A program made the translations under genes and the position numbers. The notes beneath the pieces are model-generated. The model made no database searches. It was not told the origin of the DNA and saw only the letters and a program-made list of their open reading frames with translations. Below are positions 1 to 6,754 of a stretch of 11,801 bases of DNA, in pieces (the stretch's first letter is position 1; every line of letters begins with the position of its first letter). This stretch comes from CAYSBE01 sp044337585 (GTDB lineage Bacteria > Bacteroidota > Bacteroidia > UKL13-3), in assembly GCA_044337585.1 (NCBI GenBank), contig JBIINH010000064.1:1-11801 (forward strand), read 5' to 3'.

Positions 1-554
1 GAAATGTTTCCGCCCTCTAGTTGCTGTATAGAAATATTCAATAATTTTAATTTTGCCAATAAGCCGCTAGATTTTGCCAAAGTTGCCTGGTACTCCGACT
101 TGGCTTGCTGAAGTATTTTTTGAGAATTAATTTGCTCTTTGGACAATGCCTCTTGCCTATCGTATTCTGCTTTCAAAAAATCAAGTTTACTTTTAGTTTC
201 CAAATACTCTTGCTGCAATTGAATGTATGAAGGATCTTGCATAACGCATAACACTTCGCCTTTCCTTACTTTTTTGCCTTGCAACATCTCTGTAGATTTC
301 ACATAGCCGCCATATAATGCCATGATTGAAACAGCATTTTGTGGTGGCACATCAAGGTTGCCATTGGCTTCAATGAATACAGAAAAATCAATTAATGATG
401 CTTTGGCGGTTTCTATACTCACTGCCTTGAGTTGTTCTTCGGTGAGTTTCACTTCGGTAATAGTGGATTCACTCACTTCAATGGGTGCTTGCTTATTACT
501 ATTACACGAAGAAAGCAACGCTATGACAAATATGTGATTGATGATTTTTTTCAT
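1..554 (-). CDS. RND efflux periplasmic adaptor, CzcB/CusB type (partial, C-terminus off window)
   Basis: Membrane fusion protein that would link the inner-membrane RND pump to the outer-membrane channel and may hand metal to the pump. I translated it by hand: about 184 codons are present, with the 3' end beyond the left edge. It begins MKKIINHIFVIALLSSC, a short lipoprotein signal peptide whose lipobox ends at Cys17, so it is probably lipid-anchored and periplasmic. Residues around 75-108 hold the first half of a lipoyl-like barrel-sandwich (GGYVKSTEMLQGKKVRKGEVL), the HlyD-family pattern. From about 108 to 175 a Gln/Glu/Lys-rich amphipathic stretch looks like the alpha-hairpin. The ATG at 554 lies one base after the TAA of the pump gene (TAAAATG), implying one mRNA and translational coupling. 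The pump specificity suggests a CzcB role, but the domains that would settle this lie outside the window. Confidence 0.9.
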   Translation of the reverse strand, partial: MKKIINHIFVIALLSSCNSNKQAPIEVSESTITEVKLTEEQLKAVSIETAKASLIDFSVFIEANGNLDVPPQNAVSIMALYGGYVKSTEMLQGKKVRKGEVLCVMQDPSYIQLQQEYLETKSKLDFLKAEYDRQEALSKEQINSQKILQQAKSEYQATLAKSSGLLAKLKLLNISIQQLEGGNI

Positions 555-555
555 T

Positions 556-3500
556 TTAGTTGGTTATTAAATAAGTGAGTTCAATAATGACTTGGTTATA
601 GGCGTGTACATTTTGCATGTATGTCATTTCAATATCTAAGGCTTTTTGTGATGCAAGTAAAAACTCGGAATAACTAATATCACCTGCCTGGTAAGCTACG
701 TGTGCTTGGGTGTGCATCAATTGTGCCACTTGCAAGGATGTTGATTCATAAAACGCAATCATTTCTTTTAGTTGATCATGTTTCTGTTTGGCTTGCTGAT
801 ACCGTGCACTTAACTCCAACTTAAATTGTCGGTAGGCAGTCTCTGATTTTTTTTGTTCCAAATTCGCTCCTTTGATTCTTGAATTTTCGGGAACAAACCA
901 AATAGGCACCGACAACCCAAACTGCACGCCCTGAAAGCGGCTATCGGGACCGTAATACCGATCCGTTCCTGTTACGTTGTGAAAACCGATTAATGTTTGG
1001 TTGAAATAACCTAATTTCAAATCAGGCAATGCATTGCTTACTTCTGCTTTCTTTTGTTTTTCGGCAACTTCAATTTGTTGTTTGGTAGTTTGCAACAATG
1101 GGTGCGAATCAAACGAAATAGAATCATTAATGATTACATTTTTCAATTTTAGCAAACCAGTATCGGCCATTTGGTATTGCACACCAGATTGCAATAAGAA
1201 ATACAATTGGCTATATGCTGCTTTTATCTTCGACTCATTTTGCAGCAACATTGATTTGATTTCAACTCGTTGTGCATTGATGCTGCCATACTCTATGGGT
1301 TTGATATCGCCTTTATCCATTCGTTTTTTTGCTGCATACAAAAGTTTTTCATACAAACTGTCTTGTGATTGCAATTTCCTGTTTAGTGCGGTGAAATAAT
1401 TTAATACTACATAAGTTTCTTGTACGTTTCTAATCAATTCTCTTTTGGCATTGTTTAGTTCAAACTGGCTTTGTGTATACAATGCATTTCCGTATGCCTT
1501 ATTGCTTCCTGAGAATGCACTAAATGGAATGCCTTGTGCGATGCTAATATTATTATCGCTTCGTTCGAAGCTGTTGTATTGCCCATACAATATACTGATA
1601 TCCGTTTTTGGAATACTGCTATAGGCATTGCGTTGTTGCTTTTTTGCCTCTGCATTAATTTCAAATACCTTTAGTTGGTTATTGTTGCTTAATGCAATGG
1701 CAACCGCTTCATCCATATTAACCGTTTGTGCATTTGTTGATGTAGCTAAAAATAATGCCAAGGGCAGCAGTATAACAAGCATATTTGTTTTCATTTTTCG
1801 AGTGATTATTAATTTGTATAAAACAGGAATAATAAATAGGGTGAGTAAGGTAGATGTGAGCAAACCACCAATTACTACACTTGCCAACGGTTTTTGCACT
1901 TCTGCACCATCGCCATTTGAAATGGCCATGGGCAAAAATCCAAGTGATGCAACCAGAGCTGTCATCAATACCGGTCGCAAGCGATTGCGTGTACCTTCAA
2001 ATAACGCTTCGTGGATAGACGCTCCTGATTTTTGCAGCCTTGTAAATTCTGCTACCAACACAATTCCGTTCAATACGGCTACGCCAAACAATGCGATAAA
2101 ACCAATGCCTGCTGAAATACTAAATGGCATGTCTCTAAGCCATAAGGATAAGATGCCACCTGAAGCAGAAAGTGGAATGGCTGTGAAGATAAGTAACGCA
2201 AGTGAAAAAGAATAGAACGTGAAATACAATAGCACAAAAATCAACGCCAATGAAACCGGCACAGCTATATATAAGCGGGCACGAGCTTCTTCCAAATTTT
2301 TAAATGCGCCTCCATAAGTCACATGATAACCTGGAGCAAACGAAACCTTTTCTAATTTTATTTTCAATTCCTCTACTATAGATGCAACATCTCTGCCACG
2401 AACATTAAATCCAATAATTACCCTTCGCTTCCCAGCATCACGTTGTATTTGGTTAGGCGATTGCTCAAACCTTACTTCTGCTATTTGTTGCAAAGGTACT
2501 TGCACACCACTTTTATTTTGGATATACATTTGCTTGATATGTTCAATGGAATTTCTACTAAGTGTATCAAACCTTACCACCAAATCAAACCTACGCTCTT
2601 CTTCAAACACAAGTCCGGCAGTTTTTCCTGCAATGGCTGCATATACAGTTTGATTCACTTCGTCAATGGTCATTCCATATTGTGCCAGCTTCTTTCTATC
2701 AGGCCTAATAACAATCTGAGATATTCCGCTTATTGGTTCAACAAACACATCTTCGGCACCATCAATTTTTGAAATGATTGCACCTACCTCTTTGGCATAA
2801 AAAGCCAACTTCGACAGGTCTTCTCCAAATACTTTTACAACCACATCCTGTCGCGCACCGGTCATCAATTCATTAAAACGCATCTGTATAGGTTGTTGAA
2901 ATCCGAAAGTTACACCAGGAAGGTGGTCTTCTAATTGCGATTGCATTTTTGAAGCCAACTCATCACGGGTAGATGCAGAGGTCCATTCATTTTTATTTTT
3001 TAAAATCACAATCATATCGCAAGCCTCCATAGGCATTGGATCGGTAGGTATTTCACTAGTACCAATTTTACCCACCACCCGCTCTACTTCCGGGAAATGA
3101 TCTAACAAAACTTGTGCTCCCTTTTGCGACACTTCAACACTTTTTGTAAGTCCGCTACCAATAAGCACACGGGTTTCTACTGCAAAATCTCCTTCATCAA
3201 GAGTAGGCAAAAACTCGGCACCTAGGTTTGAAAAAACAAACAACGTGGAAACAAAAAATACAATACTGGCAAGCACATATTGTTTTCCGTAATGTATTAC
3301 ATGGGTCAAAACGGGCTTGTATTTTTGGTACACCCAATCAATAAATCTTTCAGAAAACGATGGTTGGTGGCTGATTTTTTTTTGCAGAAATAACGCACTC
3401 ATCATGGGCACATATGTTAGCGAAAGGATGAATGCTCCCAAAATTGCAAAAGATACAGTTTGTGCCATTGGCTTAAACATTTTTCCTTCAATGCCGGTTA

Positions 3501-4893
3501 ATGTGAGGATAGGCAAGTACACAATAAGGATGATGATTTCGCCAAATGCCGCACTATTCCTAATGGATATAGCGCTCGTTTGCACTTCTCTATCCATATC
3601 CCGTTGGGTGAGCAAGCCTTTGTTTTGTTTGTGCAAATGATGCAATGTGGATTCTACAATAATTACAGCTCCATCCACTATCAACCCAAAATCAATGGCA
3701 CCCAAACTCATCAAATTTCCCGATACACCAAACACCCGCATCAAACTTACCGCAAATAGCATGGCTAATGGAATAACTGAAGCAACTATGAGTCCGGCTC
3801 TGAAATTTCCGAGCATCAATACCAAAACCAAAATCACGATCAATGCGCCTTCTATAAGGTTGGTTCCTACTGTTTTTATTGCACCGTTCACTAATTTTGT
3901 TCTATCTAGGTAAGGCAAAATCTCTAACCCTTCAGGTAGGGTTTGTTGTATTTCTTCTATTTTCGTTTTCACATCTTTGATTACTTGCGAAGAATTCTCT
4001 CCTTTTAACATCATCACAATTCCTCCCACCACTTCTCCATCACTATTATGAGTCATTGCACCGTATCTTACACTGTTGCCAAGTCTTACTTCGGCCAAGT
4101 CTTTTACCAGCAATGGCAATCCATTTTCCATATTGCGCACCAATATGTTCCCGATGTCATCTTCATTTTTTGCCATCCCATCTGTACGTATAAAATAGAC
4201 AACCGGATGCTTTTCAATATACGCGCCACCTGTATTTTGATTTCCTTTATTTAGCGCATCAAATACTTCATTTACCGAAACATTTAGGCTTTTTAACCGC
4301 TCGCTATTGAGTGCTACTTCATATTGTTTTACATACCCTCCAAAACTACTGACATCTGCAACGCCTTTTGTTCCCAATATTTGTCTGCGAACAATCCAAT
4401 CTTGCACGGTGCGCAATTCCGATAAGGAAAATTGTTTTTCGAAACCTATTTTCGGTTTAATGATGTATTGAAATATCTCGCCCAAACCTGTGGTAACTGG
4501 CGCAATATCCGGAGAACCCATCTCTGGTGGGAGCTCATTTTTTACTTGCACCAAGCGCTCGCTAACTTGCTGCCGAGCCCAATACACGTCAACTTCTTCA
4601 TCAAACACTAATGTGGTAACCGATAATCCGAATCGTGAAAACGAACGCATTTCCAACATATGCGGCAAATTGGCCATTGATTGCTCAATAGGAAACGTAA
4701 CCAAGCGCTCAATATCTTGTGCGCTAAATGCAGGTGCTTGCGTGATGACCTGAACTTGGTTATTGGTGATATCTGGTACTGCATCAATTGGTAAACGGGT
4801 AAGGGAATATGATCCCCAAACTACCAATCCGATAATGGCAATTCCAATTATGAGTTTTTGCTCAATTGAAAATTTTATAATGCGACTTAGCAT
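556..4893 (-). CDS. CzcA-type heavy-metal RND efflux pump fused to a TolC-like outer membrane efflux domain
   Basis: Proton-driven metal exporter of 1445 residues. Residues 1-1033 form a full HME-RND pump. TM1 is at about 13-33; TM2-TM6 lie within about 344-500 and TM7 at about 539-556. A second periplasmic region spans about 557-872, and the final TM bundle about 873-1027. Family motifs include DFGLIVDGAVIIVE at 401-414 (acidic residues D401, D407, E414, matching the CzcA TM4 triad), EGKMFKPMA at 469-477, LGAEFLPTLDEGDF at 557-570 and GDGAEVQKPLASVVIGGL at 994-1011. By an alignment recalled from memory, the CusA copper-binding methionines are replaced (about E573, A624, E675), favouring Zn/Co/Cd/Ni. 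Residues 1034-1445 are an outer-membrane efflux (TolC/OEP) domain rich in coiled-coil-like Gln/Lys/Glu stretches, with GDISYSEFLLASQKALD near the end. There is no stop or frameshift at the junction. Second gene of a leftward operon, 89 bases after the His-rich gene and one base before the adaptor. Similar fusions are, as I recall, common in Bacteroidota. Confidence 0.95.
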   Translation of the reverse strand: MLSRIIKFSIEQKLIIGIAIIGLVVWGSYSLTRLPIDAVPDITNNQVQVITQAPAFSAQDIERLVTFPIEQSMANLPHMLEMRSFSRFGLSVTTLVFDEEVDVYWARQQVSERLVQVKNELPPEMGSPDIAPVTTGLGEIFQYIIKPKIGFEKQFSLSELRTVQDWIVRRQILGTKGVADVSSFGGYVKQYEVALNSERLKSLNVSVNEVFDALNKGNQNTGGAYIEKHPVVYFIRTDGMAKNEDDIGNILVRNMENGLPLLVKDLAEVRLGNSVRYGAMTHNSDGEVVGGIVMMLKGENSSQVIKDVKTKIEEIQQTLPEGLEILPYLDRTKLVNGAIKTVGTNLIEGALIVILVLVLMLGNFRAGLIVASVIPLAMLFAVSLMRVFGVSGNLMSLGAIDFGLIVDGAVIIVESTLHHLHKQNKGLLTQRDMDREVQTSAISIRNSAAFGEIIILIVYLPILTLTGIEGKMFKPMAQTVSFAILGAFILSLTYVPMMSALFLQKKISHQPSFSERFIDWVYQKYKPVLTHVIHYGKQYVLASIVFFVSTLFVFSNLGAEFLPTLDEGDFAVETRVLIGSGLTKSVEVSQKGAQVLLDHFPEVERVVGKIGTSEIPTDPMPMEACDMIVILKNKNEWTSASTRDELASKMQSQLEDHLPGVTFGFQQPIQMRFNELMTGARQDVVVKVFGEDLSKLAFYAKEVGAIISKIDGAEDVFVEPISGISQIVIRPDRKKLAQYGMTIDEVNQTVYAAIAGKTAGLVFEEERRFDLVVRFDTLSRNSIEHIKQMYIQNKSGVQVPLQQIAEVRFEQSPNQIQRDAGKRRVIIGFNVRGRDVASIVEELKIKLEKVSFAPGYHVTYGGAFKNLEEARARLYIAVPVSLALIFVLLYFTFYSFSLALLIFTAIPLSASGGILSLWLRDMPFSISAGIGFIALFGVAVLNGIVLVAEFTRLQKSGASIHEALFEGTRNRLRPVLMTALVASLGFLPMAISNGDGAEVQKPLASVVIGGLLTSTLLTLFIIPVLYKLIITRKMKTNMLVILLPLALFLATSTNAQTVNMDEAVAIALSNNNQLKVFEINAEAKKQQRNAYSSIPKTDISILYGQYNSFERSDNNISIAQGIPFSAFSGSNKAYGNALYTQSQFELNNAKRELIRNVQETYVVLNYFTALNRKLQSQDSLYEKLLYAAKKRMDKGDIKPIEYGSINAQRVEIKSMLLQNESKIKAAYSQLYFLLQSGVQYQMADTGLLKLKNVIINDSISFDSHPLLQTTKQQIEVAEKQKKAEVSNALPDLKLGYFNQTLIGFHNVTGTDRYYGPDSRFQGVQFGLSVPIWFVPENSRIKGANLEQKKSETAYRQFKLELSARYQQAKQKHDQLKEMIAFYESTSLQVAQLMHTQAHVAYQAGDISYSEFLLASQKALDIEMTYMQNVHAYNQVIIELTYLITN
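1729..1794 (-). other. Internal signal-peptide-like segment at the RND-TolC junction
   Basis: Pump residues 1034-1055 begin at an in-frame Met and read like a complete Sec signal peptide: MKTN, a hydrophobic core of about 13 residues, then ATSTNA before Gln1056. RND pumps end with the C-terminus in the cytoplasm after TM12, so this segment could act as a thirteenth membrane pass that delivers the TolC-like part to the periplasm, or be cleaved by signal peptidase to release a separate channel protein. The segment is seen directly; its role is inferred. Confidence 0.7.
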
Positions 4894-4982
4894 AATTTAT
4901 ATGTTTATAAAAGGTAATACATACAGCCAAACTTTCTTCACAAAAAGAATGGGGGTTACTAAAAAAACTGATAGGATAATTG

Positions 4983-5360
4983 CTAAGCTTTTGGTGGCTG
5001 AAAAATGCTTTGGTGGTGAAGCAAGTAATAATTATTGCTTAGTTCAAATGATTCCAATGGCTCGATGAGTGTGCTGGCAAAACAAACCTGTTGTTGAACC
5101 GTATGAACAAATAACAAGCATGTGCACAATGAATCAAAAAAAGGCAAATCGCCATGGTCTTCTTCTTTATTGTGTGTTGAATTACCATAGTGCAATGCTA
5201 AAAAATCAACAAATGAAATGGCTTCCGCATGTTCTGTTTTATGGTGATTGTAATGCTGTATCAGTGAGGGAATTTTATTTAATTCCGAAATACTCTGCTC
5301 GGGCAACATGCCCGAAACAAAGAAATGAAAGGCAAGCAATATGGAGAGTGTTGTTTTCAA
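4983..5360 (-). CDS. Small His-rich exported protein leading the metal-efflux operon
   Basis: A 125-residue protein of unknown function. The start chosen is TTG at 5360: a TAA codon lies directly before it in frame, and this start gives a credible signal peptide (MKTTLSILLAFHFFVSG, residues 1-17). The first in-frame ATG (residue 18) would remove it. The core at residues 30-77 has the pattern IPSLIQHYNHHK, then SFVDFLALHYG, then EEDHGDLPF, with His at 36, 39, 40, 44, 57, 63 and 69. Cys at 79, 81 and 93 follow, and the tail is HHQSIFQPPKA. From memory, small proteins with an HYxxHK...FLxxHY...H..LPF core and an (I/W)QPPK ending recur upstream of Bacteroidota CzcA/CusA genes; I know of no assigned function. 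Clustered His and position suggest periplasmic metal binding or sensing, an inference only. It lies 89 bases before the pump, with no terminator between. Confidence 0.75.
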   Translation of the reverse strand: MKTTLSILLAFHFFVSGMLPEQSISELNKIPSLIQHYNHHKTEHAEAISFVDFLALHYGNSTHNKEEDHGDLPFFDSLCTCLLFVHTVQQQVCFASTLIEPLESFELSNNYYLLHHQSIFQPPKA

Positions 5361-5370
5361 TTACGTGGTG

Positions 5371-5378
5371 CAAGTATA
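5371..5378 (-). promoter_or_regulatory. Putative -7 promoter element of the metal-efflux operon
   Basis: On the minus strand this reads TATACTTG followed by CACCA, one mismatch from the Bacteroidota consensus TAnnTTTG. It ends 10 bases before the TTG start at 5360, so the transcript would have a leader of only a few bases. I see no TTG at the expected -33 spacing. It closely matches the element on the other strand at 5467-5474. Confidence 0.45.
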
Positions 5379-5466
5379 ATACACTAATTTCTAATCTGAT
5401 ATATTTAAATACCAATAGAATCAAAAACTGACATCAATCATTTACAAATCCTGCGTTTGAACAACC

Positions 5467-5474
5467 TATATTTG
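5467..5474 (+). promoter_or_regulatory. Putative -7 promoter element of the MORN-VWA gene
   Basis: TATATTTG is an exact match to the Bacteroidota -7 consensus TAnnTTTG, followed by CACCATATG with the ATG at 5481. Transcription would begin at or just before the ATG, giving a leaderless or nearly leaderless mRNA. Its position rules against the upstream in-frame TTG at 5457 as the start. No clear -33 TTG is present at the usual spacing. Confidence 0.55.
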
Positions 5475-5480
5475 CACCAT

Positions 5481-6632
5481 ATGAGAATACGGCTCAAACA
5501 TGTCTTCTTTTTATTTATCATACTCTTTGCCGCCCAAAGCCATGGTCAAACCTTTGAGTTATTAGATGATGATACCGTAAACCTAACTGATGCATCAGGT
5601 AAAAAACAAGGATTCTGGCGCTACCGCTGGCCTAATGGCGACTTGAAATACGAGGTGTTTTATGAAAACAATGAAAAAGAAGGCTTAGAAATTCGATATT
5701 ATGATGACCAAGATTGCATTGAATTTTCAAATACCTACAAAAGAGGAACACTAGACGGGCCGAGTGTAACATTTCATCCAAACTGCAGCACCAAATGCGA
5801 AGAGATTTATAAAGAAGGGAAAAAATACGGTTACGAACGCTGCTATGACCAAAGTGGATTTTTGCTAACCGAAGGGCAATATGAAAATGGTGAATTGGTG
5901 GGTACTTACTCTCACTTTGATAAAAAAGGTTTTGTAACATATGAATCGCCTTCGAAAGAAACGACTTTGAAGTTCGATAAATTTCTTTCGGGAGAATATA
6001 AGATTAAAGACTCCACAGTGTTTTTTGTATTTAGGCGAAATGCACAATGGAAAAAAGTATTGTTGGTGGTTGATATGACCGGAAGCATGTTTCCATACAT
6101 AGGTCAACTTTTGGTCTGGTACAAATCAGGTTTTGAAACAGAATTTATAAAATACTATGCATTGTTTAATGATGGAGACAATAAACCAGATAACCAAAAA
6201 GTAGTTGGCCGCACAGGAGGTGTGCACACGTTTGAAGCCAAAGACTTCAAAAAATTTAAAAAAGATATTGAAGATGTGCGCAAAAAGGGTGAAGGTGGCG
6301 ATGATCCTGAAAATGACATTGAAGCCATCATCACAGCTATGTTGGCTTACAGAGATTATGGTGATATCGTATTGCTGGCAGATGATAGCGACATGCGCGA
6401 TATCAAACTCTTGAAAAGAATCAGAAAACCGGTGCATGTAATCATTTGTGGCACCAAAAAAGGCATCAATGCGCAGTATTTGCAATTGGCATATCGAACA
6501 AAAGGCTCCGTGCACACTGCAAATAATGATGTGGATATGAGAACAATACGAGACGGGCAACAAATTGTGCTCGATAAAGACGTATTTGAATTTCGTGGAG
6601 GCGAATTCATTTGGCTGGATGTGAATGATTAG
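5481..6632 (+). CDS. Exported MORN-repeat / von Willebrand factor A domain protein
   Basis: A 383-residue protein of unknown function. The frame extends upstream to a TTG at 5457, but ATG 5481 is preferred: it begins a clean signal peptide (MRIRLKHVFFLFIILFAAQS, then HGQ) and sits just after a -7 element. Residues about 35-150 carry several MORN_2/YwqK-like repeats (GKKQGFWRYRWPNGDLKYE, KRGTLDGPSVTFHPN, ENGELVGTYSHFDKKG), with four Cys at 79, 102, 106 and 121 that could form disulfides or bind metal. Residues about 190-345 are a VWA fold: VLLVVDMTGSM carries the metal-site motif as D198-x-T200-x-S202, and GEGGDDPEN at 270-278 followed by IVLLADDSDMRD resembles later VWA strands and metal-site loops. 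It is transcribed divergently from the metal-efflux operon, which alone does not show a shared role. A periplasmic or surface adhesive or scaffold role is plausible; I do not recognise a named gene. Confidence 0.85.
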   Translation: MRIRLKHVFFLFIILFAAQSHGQTFELLDDDTVNLTDASGKKQGFWRYRWPNGDLKYEVFYENNEKEGLEIRYYDDQDCIEFSNTYKRGTLDGPSVTFHPNCSTKCEEIYKEGKKYGYERCYDQSGFLLTEGQYENGELVGTYSHFDKKGFVTYESPSKETTLKFDKFLSGEYKIKDSTVFFVFRRNAQWKKVLLVVDMTGSMFPYIGQLLVWYKSGFETEFIKYYALFNDGDNKPDNQKVVGRTGGVHTFEAKDFKKFKKDIEDVRKKGEGGDDPENDIEAIITAMLAYRDYGDIVLLADDSDMRDIKLLKRIRKPVHVIICGTKKGINAQYLQLAYRTKGSVHTANNDVDMRTIRDGQQIVLDKDVFEFRGGEFIWLDVND

Positions 6633-6690
6633 TTGACAGTTATAAATTACTGATTTCCTGAAATATAATATTGTTTACATTTTTTTAACA

Positions 6691-6747
6691 AATTAAGGAT
6701 AGATGCTTGCTTTTGCTATTTTCGCCTGCCAAATAACAACCTTAATT
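6691..6747. repeat. Inverted repeat flanking the glutamine synthetase promoter
   Basis: AATTAAGG at 6691-6698 and CCTTAATT at 6740-6747 are exact 8-base inverted copies separated by 41 bases. They flank the putative -7 element at 6717-6724. The arms could be paired operator half-sites, but in such AT-rich DNA this may be chance. Confidence 0.3.
6717..6724 (+). promoter_or_regulatory. Putative -7 promoter element of the glutamine synthetase gene
   Basis: TATTTTCG, one mismatch from TAnnTTTG and followed by CC, lies 30 bases before the ATG at 6755. This would give a leader of roughly 25 bases. No TTG at the expected -33 spacing was found. The 122-base gap before this gene shows no convincing terminator for the VWA gene. 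Confidence 0.4.
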
Positions 6748-6754
6748 CTTACAC

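Noticed and set aside
556..1794. A separate TolC-type gene starting at the internal ATG 1794
   Set aside because: The reading frame is continuous with the pump and has no stop, and the architecture fits known Bacteroidota fusions. It is kept as one gene, with the internal start as an open question.
1628..2215. A 195-codon plus-strand open frame
   Set aside because: It is antisense to conserved RND transmembrane and TolC coding sequence; its composition is that of a shadow frame.
4894..4982. A promoter or attenuator between the His-rich gene and the pump
   Set aside because: The gap contains no TAnnTTTG match with suitable position and no hairpin with a T-run; co-transcription is simpler.
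4763..5431. Two plus-strand open frames of about 100-120 codons
   Set aside because: They lie antisense to the efflux operon, have no domain or signal pattern, and the opposite strand holds convincing proteins.
5457..5480. TTG at 5457 as the start of the MORN-VWA gene
   Set aside because: It would add eight residues before the signal peptide and place the exact -7 element inside the coding region; ATG 5481 is better.
6633..6690. Possible terminator after the MORN-VWA gene
   Set aside because: Only a weak short palindrome (ATTTCCTGAAAT) is present, without a GC stem followed by a T-run.
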